From: Gorsachius magnificus
Lineage: Eukaryota > Chordata > Aves > Pelecaniformes > Ardeidae
Reading direction: 5' to 3'
Assembly: GCA_034008185.1 (NCBI GenBank)
Contig: CM067083.1
Coordinates: forward strand, 115,962,837 to 116,026,836
DNA: 64,000 bases
This document shows positions 12,901 to 23,747 of the stretch, one piece after another. The notes below the pieces were generated by a model. It made no database searches. It worked only from the letters and a program-made list of their open reading frames with translations, and was not told the DNA's origin. The position numbers were made by a program, and so were the translations under genes. Positions within the stretch are counted from its first letter, which is position 1. Every line of letters starts with the position of its first letter.

Positions 12901-14639
12901 ATTGGTATAATTTAATAAATGAATTTAATACACAGATGTTCAAGACTGTTTGAGCAGAGTGCATATTAATCAACTTCTCTATAACTGATCCTCTTTTATA
13001 TTTTTTAAAAGAAATTTGCAGGAGCCAAAAGTTTATTAGATCTGTATGATCTCGGTCTGGTATCAGATATCAAGTATGCTGTTTGAATCATGTCAGGTGA
13101 TCAAAGTGCTTCTCTTTGATTGATGAACCTGTAAACACCAAACTATTTGAGTGGTCATTGCTTTTGCATCTGTTTGAGACACTGACACATCCTTTGAAAA
13201 AATGGCCAAGATTTTTAAGAGTGACTTGCAATACCGAGAACTTCACTTTTGGGTGCCCTACAGAAGACTGATCTTTAGACAGTATTAAGCACGCCGGTTT
13301 GAAAAGCTGTTTCAAGTTAGACACTTCCAAAATAAGGCCCCAGAACCATTTGTCATATAAGAGAATTTTAACGAAGAAATGCAGAGGCTGATTTTTCCTA
13401 TTGTTTATGTATGCTTTTGCTTCACTGTCTTCATCTCGTGCAACTGGAGTTGCACCAGATTTATATGCACATAAATGAGAAAAGAAATAGGACCATCATT
13501 TTTTAAAGTGTGTATTTTGGAATTATGTGGATCTGCAAAGTATCCAAGTGAGCTTATAGGAAGTATTTGAAGAAAAGACTGGATCTCAGATAACCTTTGT
13601 CCTAAGATCCACAGAAGAACGTCACTGTCCTGCTACCCCTAATGCTCCTGAAGAAGCCTGGCCTTCAAATGGGTTCCATAGCCCTGAGAAGGTGCCCGAG
13701 CACCCTGCAGAGAGATGCTCAGGGGTGAGGACCCCTATATGCAGCACTGTGAGCTGCCTTTGCTTGCCAAATGCTGAACACCTGCATGTTTCTGAAATAA
13801 GTAACATAAATCCCTTCCTTCAGGATCTGTAGTTGTCTTTGTTGAAATAGCGCTCTGTCTTTTTTTTCTGATAAGTTAGAAGGATTTTTTTGCCCTTGAA
13901 GCAGGATGCGTGTCTCCTTCTTGCAGAGATCAGGTCGCTGCAGTGTGGGAGATGTATGAGAATTCAAATCCACTCTCCTCCCCTGAGAGGTGACTTAAAA
14001 AAATCAGTTGCTGGGCAATTTTACAATGGAGACGATTGAATTTATGCCACTTTGCATATAGGATCTCACGCTTTCTTGTGCTAAGAGGGACCATGAGTGA
14101 GCGCGATTCCCTACCGTCGTGTATGAGTGAGTAAGGATACCTGTCCTCCAAGGATCATTTCGCCTACCCTGATTTAGACCTTCTGTCAATGAGCAATTGA
14201 GTAAAACCAAATGAGTTCTTTCACTTTTTCTCTTTCAAGAAACCTTTTGGTCTGCAGCATTTGTCCTGGGTTCCTATCTTGTAGGTGAGCTCTGAGCTTA
14301 CATCCCAGCTCGTAAATATAAGAGCGCAGGGTCTGGCACAGTCTGGCCATGCCCTCGTATTGAACAGGATGGTCAGATACAAACGGTCTGTTGGGAATGT
14401 TCCTTGGCTTTTGCTAAGTTCCTGCCTGTGCCCAGAAATTTAGGAGTGCCAGCTGGCCTGGGCTCTAAGCATACCGGGAGGTACTCTAATACTCCAGTAC
14501 ACAGAGTAGCTTATTGAATGCCGTTACATATGCCGGTGTGCTGGTGCTGCTTAAGGTGCCAGCATAGATGCAGCCACATGGTTCCTCCTAGATTAAGCAC
14601 TGCAGGTAAATCTGACTGAGGGGTATCTAGTTGATGAAA
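9976..14639. other. Unassigned DNA, no gene seen
   Basis: AT-rich with a T-rich tract near 12255-12285 and a local direct repeat of TTTCTTTGAGAA around 12040-12075. The part from 13.6 to 14.6 kb lies downstream of the Ty3/Gypsy-like pol relic in its own orientation and might contain decayed 3' sequence of that element. I could not find an LTR or polypurine tract with confidence. Confidence 0.5.
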
Positions 14640-15400
14640 CCCATTTGAGCAAAGATGTGAGAGGGTCAGGTATATGCTTGGCCCTCAGAGCAAGAAGCTG
14701 GCTGCTTGGCAAACTGGAAATGAGCACCACTGCATGTTGCCAGGGGTCAAGAGCAGCTAAGAAGGCTCCAGTGTTCAGAGGAGGTGTTGTACACGTGAAT
14801 CTGCATTGGTGATGTTTGATCACAAAGGACAAACTAAACTTTTACTCCAGGCTTTATCTTTAAGGAAGAATGCCAGATTAGAGGTAGAATGGAAGTGAAA
14901 ACAGAGGTGTGTAGTTTTCAAATTATTATACAGGCTTGTTAAAAGGCTTGACACCATCATAATCTTGAGTAGATCTGATGAACTTCCTTGTAAGTGACAA
15001 GCTGACTTGTATTTCCATGGGATTTTGTCATATCCCACTTAATTAGAGTTCACTGTTCCGCCTAGTGACAGCATGCTCCTAGGTGCATTCCCTGTGGTCA
15101 GGTAAAGCATCCGGGGAGAGGACACGAAGCAAAAGTTTTAGGTGATCACACAAGTTTCCTCTCAGGTGAGGTTAAGCTTCTTAGCACTCAAAAGAAAGCC
15201 CTTCTCACCTTCATAGCAGCAGTTCCAGTCACCCTGACATCAAAATTGGTACCCAGGAGGGCCACTGAGAATTAACTGACTTCTGTGTTTGTCCCTGACT
15301 CTGCTCCTACCTATTTACCATCTGGAGGGAGACAGTGCTGCCCTGACTCTGAGTTCACCTGGGGGCTTCTGGTGAGCAGGATGGCTTGACTGATTTTTGT
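14640..15400 (-). pseudogene. Probable Ty3/Gypsy-like integrase relic
   Basis: This region is much weaker than the RT and RNase H relics. It begins about 240 bp past the RNase H end. Candidate blocks are FRKIQEFVQKSVKPSCSPE (around 15400-15360, spacer region), MEIQVSLSL (from 15018, near the expected first part of the catalytic core), ENYTPLFS (about 14920-14897, where a DDE aspartate motif would fall about 33 residues later), and a segment with IKHH followed by TTPPLNTGAFLAALD (from 14820), where the glutamate region is expected. The distance from the RNase H end to this last block, about 290 codons, agrees with Ty3/Gypsy elements. No intact zinc-binding HHCC motif or DDE triad is visible. 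Spacing is the main support. Confidence 0.45.
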
Positions 15401-15639
15401 ACAAATTCCTGAATCTTTCTGAACTGGATGTTCTTGCTCCTTCACTTCCTAGCACCTTGCAACCATTTGCACCTGTACAGAGTGAGTGTAAAAACCTGCC
15501 AGTCCAGATGGCAATGCTTCTCACCTACTTGGCCCAGGTTTTAAAGCCTACACAAGCTGCAGGGCGGCAGGAAATCATGCTGAGGGACTTCTTCCCTTTC
15601 TGCTGTGACTCATTCTAAGGCACATGGTCCCACTTCCCC

Positions 15640-16015
15640 AAAAGGAGAGGGAGGCGGGAGAAGTAAGTGGAAGGATTCTTTGTGGCAACCTTTTCATCTC
15701 GCCTAGTCAACAGAAAAAGTACAGCTTTACTTTGTTTTTCAGATAACTCAGCCGTGATATAATGATAACAAGTTTGCCGTAATGTCCACTTCTGTAATGT
15801 ATCAGCCAGATAATCAGTTTCTGCTCCAAGAATTTTAACGAGAGGTTTGTGGTCTCGAATCAGAACAGCTTCTTCCAATGTAAAGACTCATGGAATGTCT
15901 TCATACCAAAATACAATAGTCAGAGCGTGAATCTTGTTTCATGTGTTTCATGGAAGTGGAAGCAATTAGCCTCTTTGTTCCATTATTATTTTAGGTGAGA
16001 AGCATCCATACCTAC
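15640..16015 (-). pseudogene. Ty3/Gypsy-like RNase H relic
   Basis: This follows directly after the RT connection region. It opens with MDASHLK (16009-15989), where DAS is the position of the first catalytic aspartate of Ty3/Gypsy RNase H, then NKEAN. In another frame comes KIHALTIVFWYEDIP and a TGA (15935-15888). VFTLEEAVLIRDHKPLVKIL follows at 15887-15828, with DHKPLVKIL at 15854-15828. LADTLQKWTLRQTCYHY is next, and the domain closes with FSRLPL at 15662-15645, about 20 residues later than usual, suggesting an insertion. The region from 15878 to 15615 stays open for 87 codons from a TTG, and no ATG start is visible. I infer a dead enzyme domain. The DHKPL and SRLP signatures together make this call firm. 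Confidence 0.85.
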
Positions 16016-16080
16016 AGCTAAAGCATTGTCAACTGAGAGGGTAGAAGGGGAAACGTAACGTTTTTTTCACCTCTTCTTTA

Positions 16081-16720
16081 GGTCTCAATTTCATTAAATG
16101 ACTTCTTAAAGTTTTCAGTCCCAAACTGTGCAAGTAACATCTTTGACACTGGATTTATTAATGTACATAAGTCAGAGAGAAACTCGCTATAATAATTAAC
16201 TGTATGTAAAGAAGATCTGTAACAATGTATTCTTTGGCATGGTGCTTTTTTTCTCATAGCTTACTTTCTCTGGAAGTAGTTTAAAGCCTTACACAGCACT
16301 TTCATAACCCAGTCAGTTGCTTGTGAATGGAAAAAGCTGTATTTGTCCTTTTTCTTACCTTTTCCAAATTGTGTTAGACATTTCAGCACAGGCTTCTCAA
16401 GTGTGTTTTCTCACTTGCATTTGAATAAAAATATCTCTCCACGTATATCTTGCATACTTGTTCTGTTATAAATTGAGATGTCACTAGTACACCAGCTATG
16501 CGCTGCTATTTCAGAAAAGGACCTTATTCGAGTTAATGATCATGTATATCAAGATCCTGGTTCCAACTCCACCTGCTGGTAAGCCTGAGACAAACCTACC
16601 TTTGTAAACTTCTGTTCCCCATTTAGCAACAGAAACATTCTTTGGAGACTTTTGCAAAGGACCAGGGCATAGTAGTTACATATGCCACAAGCCACATCGC
16701 TGTGAGGTGTTACTTGACTA
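16081..16720 (-). pseudogene. Ty3/Gypsy-like reverse transcriptase relic
   Basis: A degraded reverse transcriptase domain, which in a live element copies RNA into DNA in cytoplasmic particles. Going 5' to 3' on the minus strand: MFLLLN then GEQKFTKVGLSQAYQQVELE (16638-16561), where the usual catalytic aspartate before LSQAYQQ is now G. Next is INSNKVLF (from 16537), ending at a stop. At the expected place for the YxDD box I read YVER (about 16445-16434), so both aspartates are lost. The continuation is CLTQFGKGKKKDKYSFFHSQ (16380-16321), LGYESAV, a stop, then GFKLLPEKV (16312-16262), MPKNTLLQIFFTY (16240-16202), and VNYYSEFLSDLCTLINPVSK (16200-16141). At least four frame changes and several stops break it. 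The block order and spacing are far beyond chance, so I am confident of the domain. Confidence 0.87.
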
Positions 16721-19700
16721 CAGAATGTGACCTTCTATGCTTCAGAAAAAGACATTTGGGATAATCGTGAGAGACCCAACCTCTGGTTTTAAGGACAGGG
16801 ATTTTTACAACACTGACCTTTTACCCTTTTCTCCCAACTTGATGTTCTAATTGTATCTATATTAACTGAAGAATATGCAACCAATTATGACACTATAAGT
16901 CATATATAAAATAGTTCACCAACATACATTTATTCAAAAGCACAGTGCACAGACTCAAAGACAAAGGTTCTTTCTTTACATCTGGATTAATTATTGCCAA
17001 GTCTCAGACTGTACAGTTAATGTTTCTGTTGTAAAGATAAAACAGCAGCTAACCTGTTGCTGAACATCCCAACGCCTTCCCTTTCCTTCTTCTTTTAATG
17101 TTAATGTAACTTAGAGAAACTACACACATGCTTGACAGAATCAACCTACCTATAGTATGTTTACATAAGTGCGTGTCCACTTCTGATACACAGAGACACA
17201 GGCTTTAATGGAGGCTTTTGAATAAGAATCTTTTCAGAGTCCTGCTGGCATCAGTGAGTTGTGAACCAACCCCATGGTGATGTCTTCCTTTGGAGAACAG
17301 TGTTGTTCTATTGCAAACAGGTTAGCATCAAGTTTTGGAGACCTTCTGCAGACCTTTGATTCTTGTAAAATGGAACTCAGAAATCTGGGCACTCTTGCCA
17401 GCTTCTAAAATCTCAACCAATAAGAAACCCACTGAGAAATCTTTTTTTGTGTACTGTTTTTTGGTGAAATAACTCAAAGAATTTTTTCAAGAACAATAAA
17501 ACCCAAGGTAAATTGAATGGTGAGCCCCAAGGATTAGGTTTTTTTATAACTTCCCCATCTTTTGTTCCTTTGGCACTCTATCTCTTGCAACAACAGATAT
17601 CAGGTACCTCACTTAAGAACTGCTTATTAAAGCAATAATCACTGATCTTCACAGTGGGAACTGCAGTACTGAGCCAAAGTTACAGGTGCCAACTCCACCA
17701 TATTTGGCAGCAAATATTTATACATCATCTACTGTCCTGCTGCTTTTTTGGCCATTAGTCTAAGAATTCCAGGCAATTGGCAGGCCTGTTGGAGAAGCTC
17801 AATAGCTCCAGTGAAGCTGCCCTGTGCTCAGATATCCTGAGCAAATAGCCACTGCAGATGTACAAATTGACTCCACATTTGTCTAATGTGCGAGATCAGT
17901 TGCATCAGTGCTGCAAGGCTGCAGCAAGTTGAATTCCATGACTATGCCCATGCTAGTGAACCAGGCAGTGCCAAGGGATGTTTCTGAGGGCTGGACCCTG
18001 GTTGTGTACCAGCAAAGTGTTTGAAGGCTTCTGCCATTGTTTTGCCTCAGGCCGACTGGAAGCAGCCTTGTCATAACACTCATGCTACAGCTGAGCTAAC
18101 GTACATTACAGAGAGGGAGACCTCAGTAGGTTGAACAGGGAGCAGCACTGATACAGCCCAGCTGCTTTTGAAAATAGGCTTGTATGTCCAACGTGAAACT
18201 TTTTGGGTTGGCATTAGCTGCTGTGTCTCTGCAGTAGACGCTAGGGAGAAGAAGGGTGCTCTTTTATCGTCAGGAGCAAAGCCTACAGGAAGAGGAAGCT
18301 CAGACACAAGAACTGAAGTTGTGTCTTATGCAGGGCATGTATAAAGGCATTGGAATAATGTCCAGAGACACCTAAACTCACACCGTCACTGATATATAAG
18401 CACTGTACAGCCTGGCCCCCTGAGAAGCAAGGTCAGTCGCATCAGGGCTGTGTGTGTCTCTGCCACTGAGAAGCAGGGATCATCTTCTTGTCCATCACCC
18501 TGCCCTGACATTGCTGCGCTGATGCTGAGGCTGATCTAACAGAGCCTGGGAGATTTCTGCCTTGCAGGCCACTGCACATGGAAGACAGGTCCTCAGGTTA
18601 GCGGGGGTCCCAAAGTCAGTGGCAAGCAGATCCTAAAAACTCAGCTGTTACATGAAGTATTTATTGTCAAAGTTATTGCAGTTAGGCTGTATGTGTGCGC
18701 ACCATACATATTCTGTCACATACGCATTCAAAATGAAAATTGATCAGACACACAAATGTCAGAAGCTGGAAAGAGGTAGTTCCACTCTTAAAAGTTCTTC
18801 ATAGTTGTGCCAAGTTAAAGCAAGCCACTTCGGACAGGAGTTTTAACCATTGCTGAACATGTAAATAGCTTCTATATTGAGTGAAGAGAAAGGAAAGATA
18901 ATTTAAGTTATTAAAAATTACCTGTTGTTTTTTATCGACCCTGATTATTATGGGTTTTATTGCAGTTATAGCAATATTATTGGAGTGACGAGTGAGTAAT
19001 GACCTCACTACAAGAGACAGGCGCAGGGCTGAGCATGGCTCCCCAGGTGTCTGGAAATTTGCCCTTTGCTTGTGCTACAGCAAGACTTTATAGCAAAAGT
19101 TGAAACTCGAGTGTAATTAAAATACATATAGGGGTATCTGATGCCTTTTATCATTTAAATTCTGATCAAATCATCGAAAGTCCGTAAGTGCTCTCTTTTT
19201 TAGCATTGCTATCAATAATTCTAGCGACCTCTTTGGAGAAAAAGCTCTTTTCCAAGCTATGCTTCCCCAAATTAATGTACATTATCTATCACAGATTATT
19301 GGTTAACCTCTACCTCATTTTTTTTTCCCTGTACAGACTGAGTTTGAATTTCCACCTGCTTTTCCTGACTGACATCCAACAAAAAGCTAGGTAGATTTAT
19401 GCATATTTTAGTACATTGCAGTGAAAATAATAAATTTTGTTTTAGCTTGGCAGTTCAGAAAACATGGAAGTGAAATAATTGTCAGTCAAGACAGTTTAAA
19501 TTATTTTGCTTTTATTCAGACAGAAAAAAATGAAAATATTTTGAGTCAAAAAATGCTTTGTTTCACTTGAAATGAATTATTTTGATTCCTAAGGCATTTT
19601 TGACATTTGAAAAAATACATTTGAAATACATTTCAAAGCTAAAAGTCACTTCAAATGGGAGACCAGAAATCTTCAACTTCTAGGGTATTTTCCAGTTCTT

Positions 19701-20759
19701 TTCTGTTAATGAACAATTTGTTGGAATTGATTAGAAGTCATAAAATGTCCGGTCTCTCTGGACCCACATTTTCCACAGAAAAAAAGAAAATGTCATGAGC
19801 TATTAATTTATCTACTCAGAGGAAAAAAGGAAATTAAAGAAAGCCAAAACCCCAAACAAAGTGGAGGCCATGTAAGCAGCTCTCGTGGACTTTCTTGCCC
19901 TTAGTTTCACATTTTTCTTCCCCTGCTGACAGACCCCTCTCAACCACTAATTGTATAGAGAGGGAAGGAAGTGGTCTACGTTCCTTGCCAAATTGGCCAT
20001 CAACTAGTTGGTCACATATTTGCTACTTGGTTAGATTTTGCAGAGAAATGGTATTATTTTTTTTTCCCCCCAAGATGTGTATTTCATCTTCTGAATTTCT
20101 GCATGACTTGTGTTCTGCCATATCTTGTCTGATGTGGGGTATGAAATAACGCCGTGTGGCTGCTGGTAGCCAGTCAGAGCTTGAAAAGTTGTACAGCCAG
20201 GTGAAAGAGACATCCCCATTTCCTTCTGAAGATTGTTTCAGGTAGCAAAAGGTAAAGTTAGGAAGACGCAAAAGTACAAATCCAGCAATCTGATCACAGG
20301 ATGGCTTTAAACAAAGTGATATTTGCACAATACTTCTCTAGAGAAACGTACATTATCTATTATATCAAAGCAGAATAAATGAAAGATCTGTTCACTTTTC
20401 ATTTAGATATGGAGTGAGAAATTTGACTGTTTAGCTGAGCTCATCAGAATCCAATCCAAAAAATCAGTTTTATGTTTATGAAGTAGTAAATTTCAGAATT
20501 ACACAGATGATCCTGATGGTTGCTGTCATTTTTATTGACATATTTAACTGAACAGTGACATCCTTCAGCGCAGGAATATGGCAGTTTATTAATGTGTTTC
20601 TCAAATTGTATCCTACACCTTGTATTTTTCATCTTATTAAAACAGGTTAGGTTCATAAACTAAATAAACAATTTTTAAAGAGATGGTTGCTAATGGGTTA
20701 CAAATCTAGGTGATTTTTTTCCCCCTATAAGCTTGGGGAAAATCTGAGTAAAGCAAAAG
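16721..20759. other. Unassigned DNA upstream of the pol relic
   Basis: On the minus strand this is where gag and protease of the Ty3/Gypsy-like relic would lie, but I recognised no protease DTG/DSG triad, zinc knuckle or LTR. Two moderate minus frames at 17883-18083 and 18080-18307 adjoin each other and have no recognised domain. No host gene seen. Confidence 0.5.
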
Positions 20760-21060
20760 GCCGTGTCATCTGCTACCGGAGCCACTGCGAATTAGCAACG
20801 CGTAGGCAACCCACTCATTTAAATCAGTACAGCGTCTGGCTTTGAGATCCCAGACATGTCTTCCCTGCAGCTTAGAGGTGTGATGCCAGCTCCCAGGGAC
20901 ATGCCCGACCCACTGGAGGGGGGACACTGGGCACCCACCGGGGCTACCCGGGCTTCCTGCGCTCCGCCGGTGGGACCGCAGCCATGTCAGCGCGGGTGCC
21001 TTGCTGGCTGCTGCTAAGACACGCTTGAGCCAGTTTCTGGAAGCCAACCACACCTTCTGA
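20760..21060. other. CpG-rich patch in AT-rich surroundings
   Basis: A roughly 300 bp patch with a GC- and CpG-rich core at about 20900-21005 (repeated CCGG, GCGC and CGCGG words) within AT-rich flanks. A 15-codon plus-strand frame starts at an ATG in a good context (GCAGCCATGT) at 20984 and ends at 21028, but it is too short to call a gene. The minus strand is open for 95 codons across the patch. It could be a small CpG island, an exon or regulatory element, or an old GC-rich repeat. Nothing in it identifies a product. Confidence 0.35.
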
Positions 21061-21331
21061 TTGCCACACTGGTGTGACCAGCTAGCCTTACCTCCCTCCT
21101 GGCATCATTCTGGGAAGGCAGCGGGGCCATCCTTGAGCCACATCTGAATTCAGGGGATTCACCTCAGGGGCACCTGATTTACACTCCTCAAAGCAAGAGT
21201 GGTCAGAATTGAAGCCTGACTTCTGGTCAGTAGGCAACTGCTTTTCTGGTATATTCTTTGTATGTTTTTTGTATCCTGCAGTGTTGCTATTATGCCTGGT
21301 TTTAAGTCCAAACTCTGAAGTTTCACATTTT

Positions 21332-21397
21332 GATACTTACTAGTTAACATTTCAATACTTACTGGTTAAGAATGCAATACTTATTGGTTAATTAGGC
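21332..21397 (+). repeat. Three-copy 22-bp tandem repeat
   Basis: A 16-bp core of the form AATACTTACTGGTTAA recurs at 21332, 21354 and 21376, an exact 22-bp period with one to three differences per copy, each followed by a 6-bp spacer. Confidence 0.85.
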
Positions 21398-23182
21398 ATT
21401 TTGCAGTCTCATACAATGTAGTTATAAAATGCATATGATTTCAATATATAACATGCACACCTACATGTGAATTATATCTGCACAAGTTCTCTCTTTGTGA
21501 GCAGATAAACGCACACACGCTAAACAGATCGCTCTGCGTACGGAGGCATATGAATTCCCTGAGTCAAGACGATGTTTCTTATGGACCTACGCAGATTTCA
21601 TAGAATAAAGCTCTGCTGGAATTTGCCTGAAAATAACAGGGGGCAAATTAAATTTTCAAGTGGAATTCAGAACAATAGTAATATTTCCTGAAAGGCTACT
21701 AATTCTAGTGGAGCTATTTCAAAGGCCACATTCTTTGCAGGTCGCTATGGAAGGTTAGTTCATGTTATAAAATGATAGCACCCTTCTGTGGTCTGAGCTC
21801 TCTGTTACACCTGCTGTGTCCACTTTTTTTCCCCCTCATTTTCAGTTCTGCTTGGTCTAACATGGACTGGTGCTGAATGAATAGAAAGCAGCAATATAAA
21901 GAAATCTGCCCCATATCTCAGGGATTTTTTTTTTTTCCTTTTGACTGTGTCTAAGATGCAATTAACTTCTCATAAGACATAAAATAACAACAGTCAAAGC
22001 CAAAATTACTAGCTGGTATTATTCCATGTGTTAAATTACCAGAACACTGAAGCTGAAGATGGGAAACACCCTATAAAATAACTCATTATGAACAATGCTG
22101 GTTTTCTCTTCTTGTTATTTTGGGTTTGCACATCCCTTTGATAAATTTAGCTAAAAGGGACAATGCACCCACTCTAGGGCTGAGGGCTACAAGAAAAAAG
22201 CCTGTTCCAATCATAAAATATTTTCAGATGAACCAGTAGGGAGTAGGCTCTAGAGCTATTTTATATTTATTTGGGTTTCTCTGAAGATGCCAATACATGT
22301 CACTCACGCCTTTAAATAAGCTAGTTCAGACCCTGACGAGAGGGTATCCTGTGGCTGAGCGAAGCTCAGCCTGCTTTTGCAAAAATCTGTTCATAACCTG
22401 TAAATGATCAGAGGGTGGACTGAAGCTGATCTCCCTCTTCTGTGGCTAAACTGGTGTCAGAAGAGTTTTAGTTACACCAATACACCTGCTCATTTTTAAT
22501 AGCTGTCTCCAGTATTTTTCCACAGAAGCTTCCTCATTCTCAGTAAATCAAAAGCTTGTTGCTCTTTTCCTCCAGTGAGACTTGCCTGGTCTCTCAAGTC
22601 CTACTTCACCTGTCGAAAACACTGCCTGACCCCTGACTGATGTATCTTCATGCCTCCTAATCTGCCGTGAGTGGATTCTTACAACTCGAGAAGGGGAGAA
22701 GGGAAATAATTGAGGAGGAACACAGTTCAGATGTGTGAGTCTTCTCATATTAGAATAAATCAAAGGAACAAAAAAAGCAGAAATTAATGTTTTCAGGGCA
22801 CCTGAGATACAGTTTGAATACCAATGATATAAGATCAAGCAAAAAGACATGGGGAAAATAAAATAGAAAGTGCCTGAGGCAGGTGGGATGTCTGTGAAGA
22901 AGCAGTGCTGAAAGATACAGAAAATTAGTTTTGGGCTCAAAAAAGAGAGAAGTAGCAGATTGTCTTTGTACAGCTCTGTGCTTTCTCCTCTGTGCTGCTC
23001 AGTTCTGAAAACAGCAATGTCAGGAAAATGCTGACAACCTACAGAAAAACAGTGCAAATTGTTCTGGGAAGAACTAATAGAAAATTCAAGTTTCCTACAG
23101 ATGAGCTGTGTGCCTCTTCTTCTCATCACCCATCCACTGCAATTACCTTGGATTCTTCCTTCGTTTTGTCTGTGATCACCTT
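21398..23182. other. Unassigned DNA with a 193-codon minus-strand frame
   Basis: No recognised gene. The minus strand is open from 23129 to 22548, 193 codons counted from a GTG with an ATG immediately after, the longest frame in the window outside CR1. It has a hydrophobic middle (FYFIFPMSFCLILYHW) and an arginine-rich end, with no recognised domain. A single chance frame of this length in 64 kb is not very surprising, so I do not call it a gene. Confidence 0.4.
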
Positions 23183-23213
23183 CCCACCCCCCACCTCCCC
23201 TACCCCCCCGCCC
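23183..23213 (-). other. G-quadruplex-prone tract
   Basis: The plus strand is a C-rich run with seven consecutive C near 23203-23209. On the minus strand this gives five guanine runs of three or more (GGG, GGGGGGG, GGGG, GGGGGG, GGG) separated by loops of one to four bases, fitting the standard G-quadruplex pattern. Confidence 0.7.
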
Positions 23214-23297
23214 AGTGTCTTTGGAGCATCTCCAATTCCCTACCTCACATCTGCCAGACTCTTTCCCGAGCTAGCAAGAAAACATCATCTCTGTTCT

Positions 23298-23747
23298 CAT
23301 AGAATCATAGAATCACAGAATGTTTTGGGTTGGAAAGGGACCCCTAGAGGTCATCCAGTCCAACCCCCCTGCAGGGAGCAGGGACACTGCTAACCAAGGC
23401 CAGGTTGCTCAGAGTCCCGTCCAACCTGGCCTTGAATGTTTCCAGGGATGGGGCCTCCACCACCTCTCTGGGCAACCTGTTCCAGTGTTTCACCACCCTC
23501 GTTGTAAAGAATTTCTTCCTTATAACTAGTCTAAACCTACCCTGGTTTAGTTTAAAGCCATTACCCCTTGTCCTGTCACAGCTGTCCCTACGAAAAAGAT
23601 TTTCCCCATCTTTCCTATAGGGCCCCCTTTAGGTACTGAAAGGCCGTAATCAGGTCTCCCCGCAGCCTTCTCTTCTCCAGGCTGAACAAGCCCAACTCCC
23701 TCAGCCTGTCCTCATAGGAGAGGTGCTCCAGCCCTCGGATCATGCCG
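23298..23747 (-). mobile_element. CR1 LINE, 5'-truncated, minus strand
   Basis: The plus strand starts with CATAGAATCATAGAATCACA, the reverse complement of the CR1 terminal octamers, followed by the 3' UTR (TTTTGGGTTGGAAAGGGACC) and about 330 bp of ORF2 end sequence. On the minus strand the conserved block [20 protein letters not shown] is readable, followed by [20 protein letters not shown] and a stop, so the ORF is broken before its normal end. The homology fades near 23747. Its 3' UTR matches that of the copy at 54.6 kb and differs from those at 3.0 and 42.0 kb, suggesting a separate subfamily. Confidence 0.94.

Larger units (their letters stand above)
14640..16720 (-). mobile_element. Fossil Ty3/Gypsy-type LTR retrotransposon pol (RT, RNase H, probable integrase)
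   Basis: Reading the minus strand in three frames gives a mosaic of Ty3/Gypsy pol blocks in canonical order and with about the expected spacing: RT palm blocks (16720-16430), the post-catalytic RT region and thumb (16380-16081), RNase H (16009-15645), then integrase-like blocks (about 15020-14640). Each block sits in an open piece of some frame, but stops and frameshifts separate them roughly every 50-150 bp. The RT-RNase H-integrase order and the VNYY segment downstream of RT favour Ty3/Gypsy over avian endogenous retroviruses. No LTRs, primer-binding site, gag or protease were recognised on either side. The element is long dead. The RT and RNase H assignment is strong, while the integrase end and outer limits are uncertain. 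Confidence 0.85.

Noticed and set aside
17883..18307. Adjoining minus-strand frames as gag of the Ty3/Gypsy-like relic
   Set aside because: They lie where gag might be expected, but no zinc knuckle or other gag signature was visible.
22548..23129. 193-codon minus-strand open frame
   Set aside because: The longest non-CR1 frame, but it has no recognised domain, overlaps another long frame on the plus strand, and one such frame in 64 kb is roughly what chance allows.
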